A stretch of 64,000 nucleotides of DNA from Fusarium oxysporum f. sp. lycopersici 4287. Its lineage: Eukaryota; Ascomycota; Sordariomycetes; Hypocreales; Nectriaceae. The stretch spans positions 3,402,743-3,466,742 of the forward strand of contig NC_030993.1 in assembly GCF_000149955.1 (NCBI RefSeq), written 5' to 3'. The position numbers and the translations under genes are program-made. Below are positions 59,602-64,000 of the stretch, one piece after another (the stretch's first letter is position 1; each line of letters starts with the position of its first letter). The notes under the pieces were generated by a model. That model ran no database searches. It was not told the origin of the DNA and worked only from the letters and a program-made list of their open reading frames with translations.

Positions 59602-60360
59602 CAGGGTTCAAATCCACGACACTCCACGACACATTTGTGAATATGGCGTGGATATGGATGCTGACTAATAATTTCGATGTGGAATGGGTGGAAATGGATC
59701 CATTATGGAAATGGATCCATATTGTGGAATTCGTGGAATGGAAACCTACTTCGTCCAACAATGGTAATTAATGGGTCCCGCCCGCCCTCGGTGACGTCAA
59801 TGTTTTTGTCATTGGTCCATTAAAATCCGCCGTTGCTTGACGCAAAGGCAACACACCCACCGACGTTCCTGTTTCTTGTTATGCTGGATATTCGTAGCCG
59901 AACCGATATACCTATAGACGCGCCTTGCCGTCTCTCTCCGTCAAGATCCAGCTTTTGTAGAGCTGAAAGAGCCGTTGATTGTCCTCTTCTGTTCGTTCTG
60001 GAACGGATGTGGTTGACTTGGTAGGATGGGGAGTGGCCATTTCGATTTGGGGTAGTAACGCGAGTAACAGTGAAGCCCCCAGAATGGACTCATTGTGTAC
60101 GGAGGAAAATGGGGTGGCAAATCGATGTTGTGTTGTTGTGGGTGATAGAAAGTACTTAGGATATGCGGGATTTCACAAGGAAATCAAGGTATTTTCGAAC
60201 CCCACCTAAAATATTCCACGATTTCCACATGTGGAACATGTGGAAGGGGCTTCGTGGCGTGGATATGGAAATGCTGAAGCCCACGTGGAATGGAATGGAA
60301 TGGATATGGATCCACATTATGGATCCATATGTGGATTTCGTGGTATGGATTTGAACCCTG
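59602..60360. mobile_element. Non-autonomous hAT-type transposon, 759 bp
   Basis: Perfect 15-bp terminal inverted repeats: CAGGGTTCAAATCCA at 59602-59616 and its reverse complement at 60346-60360. Perfect 8-bp flanking direct repeats CTGACAGT at 59594-59601 and 60361-60368. Eight-bp duplications and CAGGG-type ends are hallmarks of the hAT superfamily. The subterminal 150-170 bp on each side are dense in GGATCCAT/TGGAT palindromic motifs and TTCGTGGAAT-like repeats. The central ~430 bp are unique. No transposase frame. The intact ends and target duplication suggest a fairly recent insertion. Confidence 0.9.
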
Positions 60361-60368
60361 CTGACAGT
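60361..60368. repeat. 8-bp target-site duplication, right copy
   Basis: CTGACAGT directly outside the right inverted repeat, identical to the left copy. Confidence 0.9.
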
Positions 60369-61923
60369 AGAGGTTGAACTTGTAAATATCATCAAGTATC
60401 ATTCATTACTCTCTGAGATAATGGCTGTTTTATACTTTGGCCAAAGGCTTTTTTGCATCACAAGAAGCATATTCAGAAGGAGTATAGGGAGTTGCCCAAA
60501 GGAGAAATCGGTGCTTGCATGGAGACGACTTCGGGGTTAAGGGCCCGGACTTAGCAACACTTGACCTTCAAAGCGGATATAAACCATGGCATGCAGATTT
60601 GACATACCCTTAGTTTGAGAACGTCATAGAGGAGTAAGATATGTGGATTGATTGGCTGATGATATCGGTTGGTTGATCTCTGCTCAGCAAAGACTCATGA
60701 CATAAGGCCCCAGAAACCAGCCCAGTAGTATTTTGAGTTTGCCCAATATGTCTAACAACCCACCGCAAATTGATTATACTTAGTGGATTATACGTTAGTA
60801 GTGTAGTTTGCAGTAAGAACCTGATGCTGATCACATATCTGAGTCTCATCGTACTCAGGCGCAGGCATCGAGTTCCTTTCGTAAGACATGACGAACGAAC
60901 ATGTTTGTAGGCGAGGACACCTACTAGGTCAAGTAGTCGCCATAAGAAGGGTTAAAGTTTGTCGTTCCAATTAATTGATGATGCGAAAAGAGCGGGCAAC
61001 AAAGTAGCGTATGGCAGTGAGTCATCAGTCGAATCAACGATCGTGAGCTTCTCCGGGAAGATACCAGTTCATGACAGGATCAATCGACAATCTGCGTGTC
61101 TGAAGACATACCGAAAACCATGCTTGACATAATTACAGAGGAAAGACTTCAGACGCTAGCTGTCAGGCAAGCCGTTTGTCCTTGCCATCTCGTCTGCAGT
61201 TTGGATCTGCTCGCCATGAAGTAGGGACAGCAAAGCTATCAAGTTGTATTGCTCATATGTGTTCTTAACCTTTGAGCCGGGCGGGGCCTAAAGCTTCTTC
61301 CAACACCTCAAACTCATATATATAGTTGTAGCTATGAAGGATGGTAGTAGTGTGTCGCCCTGATGAACAATGCAATTTTGACCACATGCTAGGTCTCGCG
61401 CATATCGCCAGAGGGCATGCGTTAGAGCGCTGGCCACTTTGCTGCCATGTCAAAAGGCTGCCGCGTAAAGCAGGCCACTCTCCGTCAAGGAGAGCAGTAG
61501 ACACAAGTTTCGTATGACGGAAATAGAGGCTTCGTCCTGGCTGTAGAAGCTGTCTTGGTCAAACAAGCACCGGCGGTGTACTGTTGTAGTACAACCGGAA
61601 CTGATATGTCTGTTTATGAAGCATCTGCTGGGAACTACCTGTAGCAAGGCTGTCTGTGTTGAATGGAGATTTTGGTCTGGGCATCACTCTAGATGCATCA
61701 TCAATTATGTAAAAGTATTATTTGGATGCAGCAGGCGACACTTCGGCGTGTCCTGACGTGGAATATGTCGCATGAGCCTCGAGTTTGCAAGACGAAGTTC
61801 GTCCCTAATCCTTTGCATTATGTCAAGTCAAGCCAATTCAATTTCATATTATTGACCCTACACGAATTAATCTATTTAATTCCGTTCCAAACCTTTCTTA
61901 TTATGTCCCCTGGCCCAATTTGT
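60369..61923. other. Intergenic, 1.55 kb
   Basis: Original upstream region of the SDR gene (before the transposon) and downstream side of the F-box-like gene. Short minus frames 61265-61647 lack protein features. No repeat or RNA gene seen. Confidence 0.45.
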
Positions 61924-63741
61924 TTACGAATCTTGTTCCGTGACCTTTCCTCCCTGTGACTCAATATACTGCTCCCTGGTCTGAAGGTCATATTTAGAAG
62001 CTAGCATGACATCGTAGTATAGATCAGTGGGCATTTTGCAGGCGAAGGATCCTGCTTGATATTCCCATCTCTCAATAAGGTCTTCCAAATCATCAAACCC
62101 TATACTTTCCTCGACCAATGCGTTAGGGTCTACCGGAACCCCAGGGTTAAAATCGGAACGGAAAATCGATGTCTTGTTCACCAAGTGCTCAATCGCTTCC
62201 TTGAATCTAGGTTCGAGAAAAAATTTGTCCGCTGTGACAGACATCGAATCTATAGATCTGAAGAGATCCAGTTCACAGCATTGATTGAATGCTTCGCCCT
62301 CTGCAATGCCCATGTGAACGCACGCTTGGAAAACTTCGTTACAAAGATCACTATAGGGTCCACCCTCCAAAGTAAAGATGAAGGAATCTAGGGGAATACC
62401 CAAGTCCCGCATTGCAAGAGCGTCAATAAGCCAGGATTGTAGCTTTGGGAGGAAGTCGGGGCCATAAAATGGACTGGGTTTGTGTCGAGTCATCCAGTCC
62501 TTACCTGGCACCGCGAAGTTGTGGACGCAGCTAAAAACACTGACACGGCGCTCCACTCGAAGAAGAGAATTTTCCTTAAATAAAGGGGCCAGGCCTTGGG
62601 CATGAAGTGACGGCATGTTGACTGATGGCGAGTCTTCATGTAATGTGAGCCTGCGGATCTGGGTTCGATGCTCAGCGGGCAGCCTGTTCAGGAAACGTAT
62701 TGCTGTAGCGGTAGCAGAGAATCTTATTTGCTCGCGATAGCGATAATCGAAGTGATCGACCAACCTCATGGGATTATCATATTCGGCAGCGTATTGTCCT
62801 CGTTCGGCGTTTTCTAGACGTGGTTTACTGGGGACATCGCCAAGTTCCTTGTAGAACCCGAGTGGATATGTCCAAATTTCAGGCAGCTTCCACACGAATT
62901 CGTGAATGTTTAATAGAGCCAATGCATGGGTGACCTCCTCCCTCGAAGGAATATGCCAGAGGTTGAACTTGAGCCTCAGAAACTCTTGCGACTGGTACTT
63001 GCCAACCCAGTGGGGCAAGGTCTTGTATACATGGTTGTCAAACTCTCTTGGTGCCTTTTCGGCGATGAGCCCCAGGCAATACGTGAGCGCATCTCGGACG
63101 TCCCCAGATTGCTCTTGCCATCTTTCATGTGAGCCTCGGCCTAAGCGATGCAATGGGTCCATGTATTCGCCTTCATGTGCATCAGCAAAGCTACAGAGGG
63201 CAAAAGGACCATAGACATCGGGACCGTCGACGTATAATTTAAAAAAATATTGAACCCATGGGCAGAGAGGAGGTCGCATCCTAGCGATAGGGGTGTTCGA
63301 GCGGGGCCTGTCCCTTACGGGGTTCCTGATGTTGTGGTTTGCCAATTCTGATTCAAACATAGACCTGAATCTCGGAAACTTGGCGTCAATCTGGGCGAAC
63401 ATTGCTGGAGTAATGAACTCAGCGAGATGAAAAACCAAGTCTTGCTCTAGGATGTAGTACGCAGTAGCAACAAGGTTGAAGCAACCGGCCAAGCTACGCC
63501 AGTTATCGCTGGTTGAGAAGTGGATAGTGTTGACCGCTAGGGGAATTGTTTTCGTGTCCCTTGCAATGGAGCAACATGTGTATCGAAGGGAGAGGTCGAT
63601 CGGGGTTCGGGCTTCATCGGCATTGGTCAGTTTATCGGTTTGGGCATTGTAGACATAACCGCCATCTACCTTGAGGCACTCTCTGAAGATTTGCTGACGA
63701 ATACTGCGTGACGGGAGATCAGTAAGGAGTTTTGGAGCCAT
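61924..63741 (-). CDS. F-box-like hypothetical protein, 605 aa
   Basis: Single-exon minus-strand ORF. I chose ATG 63741-63739 (MAPKLLTDLPSRSIRQQIFRECLK). The frame extends further only through a TTG at 63885, and that extension has no F-box features. The first ~75 residues look like the F-box-like entry seen in many fungal proteins (LLTDLPSRSIRQQIFRECL, then LRYTCCSIARDTKTIPLAVN), followed by a long helical region without leucine-rich or WD40 repeats that I can recognise. Near residue 370 RFLNRLPAEHRTQIRRLTLHED resembles a second element common in this family, in which hypothetical proteins of 500-700 residues are expanded in Fusarium. A role in SCF ubiquitin ligase would be inference. No intron or disruption seen. 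Confidence 0.7.
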   Translation of the reverse strand: MAPKLLTDLPSRSIRQQIFRECLKVDGGYVYNAQTDKLTNADEARTPIDLSLRYTCCSIARDTKTIPLAVNTIHFSTSDNWRSLAGCFNLVATAYYILEQDLVFHLAEFITPAMFAQIDAKFPRFRSMFESELANHNIRNPVRDRPRSNTPIARMRPPLCPWVQYFFKLYVDGPDVYGPFALCSFADAHEGEYMDPLHRLGRGSHERWQEQSGDVRDALTYCLGLIAEKAPREFDNHVYKTLPHWVGKYQSQEFLRLKFNLWHIPSREEVTHALALLNIHEFVWKLPEIWTYPLGFYKELGDVPSKPRLENAERGQYAAEYDNPMRLVDHFDYRYREQIRFSATATAIRFLNRLPAEHRTQIRRLTLHEDSPSVNMPSLHAQGLAPLFKENSLLRVERRVSVFSCVHNFAVPGKDWMTRHKPSPFYGPDFLPKLQSWLIDALAMRDLGIPLDSFIFTLEGGPYSDLCNEVFQACVHMGIAEGEAFNQCCELDLFRSIDSMSVTADKFFLEPRFKEAIEHLVNKTSIFRSDFNPGVPVDPNALVEESIGFDDLEDLIERWEYQAGSFACKMPTDLYYDVMLASKYDLQTREQYIESQGGKVTEQDS

Positions 63742-64000
63742 CTTGGTGAAAGCGACGAAGGTAAAGGCGATGGTGGTAATGATTGAAGTTGGGCAAAGTT
63801 GACCAGGAATGTTGCATTGGGAGGGGCAGACAGCGGGGTTCCTATAGTAGGCTGGGTGGAGTGCATGAGTCATACAGGTAGCCAATTAAATGAACAAGCA
63901 AATATAGAGTTTCACAGACTGCGTCGGACAGGAACAGAAGTTTTGGGTGTGGCTTGAGCACGTTTTTATTTTTTTAAGTTTGCAAGTCAGCCTCGAAAGG
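63742..64000. other. Upstream region of the F-box-like gene
   Basis: Probable promoter and 5' leader, to the window edge. No further feature seen. Confidence 0.4.

Noticed and set aside
63742..63885. N-terminal extension of the F-box-like protein
   Set aside because: Would need a TTG start and adds a region without F-box features. The ATG at 63741 is directly followed by the F-box-like entry.

Overview
The window looks like a nuclear scaffold segment from a filamentous ascomycete, most likely a Fusarium or close Hypocreales relative. The reasons are short introns (mostly 48-80 nt) with GT..AG ends and CTAAY branch sites, fungal gene families (Zn2Cys6 factor, GH17 BtgC-type glucanase, X325/BIM1-like copper protein, Pex16, Lub1/Doa1), large gene-free stretches, and a 100-N assembly gap at 27183-27282. 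Exon structures were worked out by hand from reading frame and splice signals. No homology search was possible.

Left part (1-37 kb) is ordinary housekeeping and regulatory sequence: SAGA subunit Spt8 (3' end cut by the window edge), a hypothetical basic/acidic protein, a C2H2 zinc-finger factor with a 6.2-kb gene-free upstream region, peroxin Pex16, a Zn2Cys6 transcription factor whose DNA-binding motif can only be read through a 4-nt microexon, a small hydrophilic protein, membrane-bound GH17 glucanase BtgC, a coiled-coil hypothetical, an SRR1-like protein, a GPI-type BIM1-like secreted protein, and the divergent pair LUB1/DOA1 and STRAP-type WD40 protein. Two small uncharacterised genes follow (37.4-38.5 kb); one carries a 16-bp tandem duplication that shifts its C-terminal frame.

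Middle part (38.9-46.7 kb) is almost gene-free. It holds a degenerate tandem array with a period near 350 bp (38.9-41.0 kb), a second array with a 351-bp spacing (41.0-41.6 kb), microsatellites and a tRNA-like 5' fragment. A bHLH factor with the SREBP-type tyrosine sits at 46.7-48.0 kb; its start codon is not resolved.

Right part (49.6-58 kb) is a decayed region: a ~175-bp tandem array flanked by two inverted copies of a small TIR element, then broken remains of an NLR (STAND) gene on the minus strand, possibly with a RelA/SpoT-like N-terminal domain, and other coding relics. Intact genes resume with an NAD(P)-dependent epimerase-like SDR at 58.4-59.6 kb, which has a hAT-type non-autonomous transposon (8-bp target duplication, 15-bp perfect inverted repeats) inserted 23 bp before its start codon, and an F-box-like protein at the end of the window. 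No operons, CRISPR arrays, rRNA or complete tRNA genes were seen.
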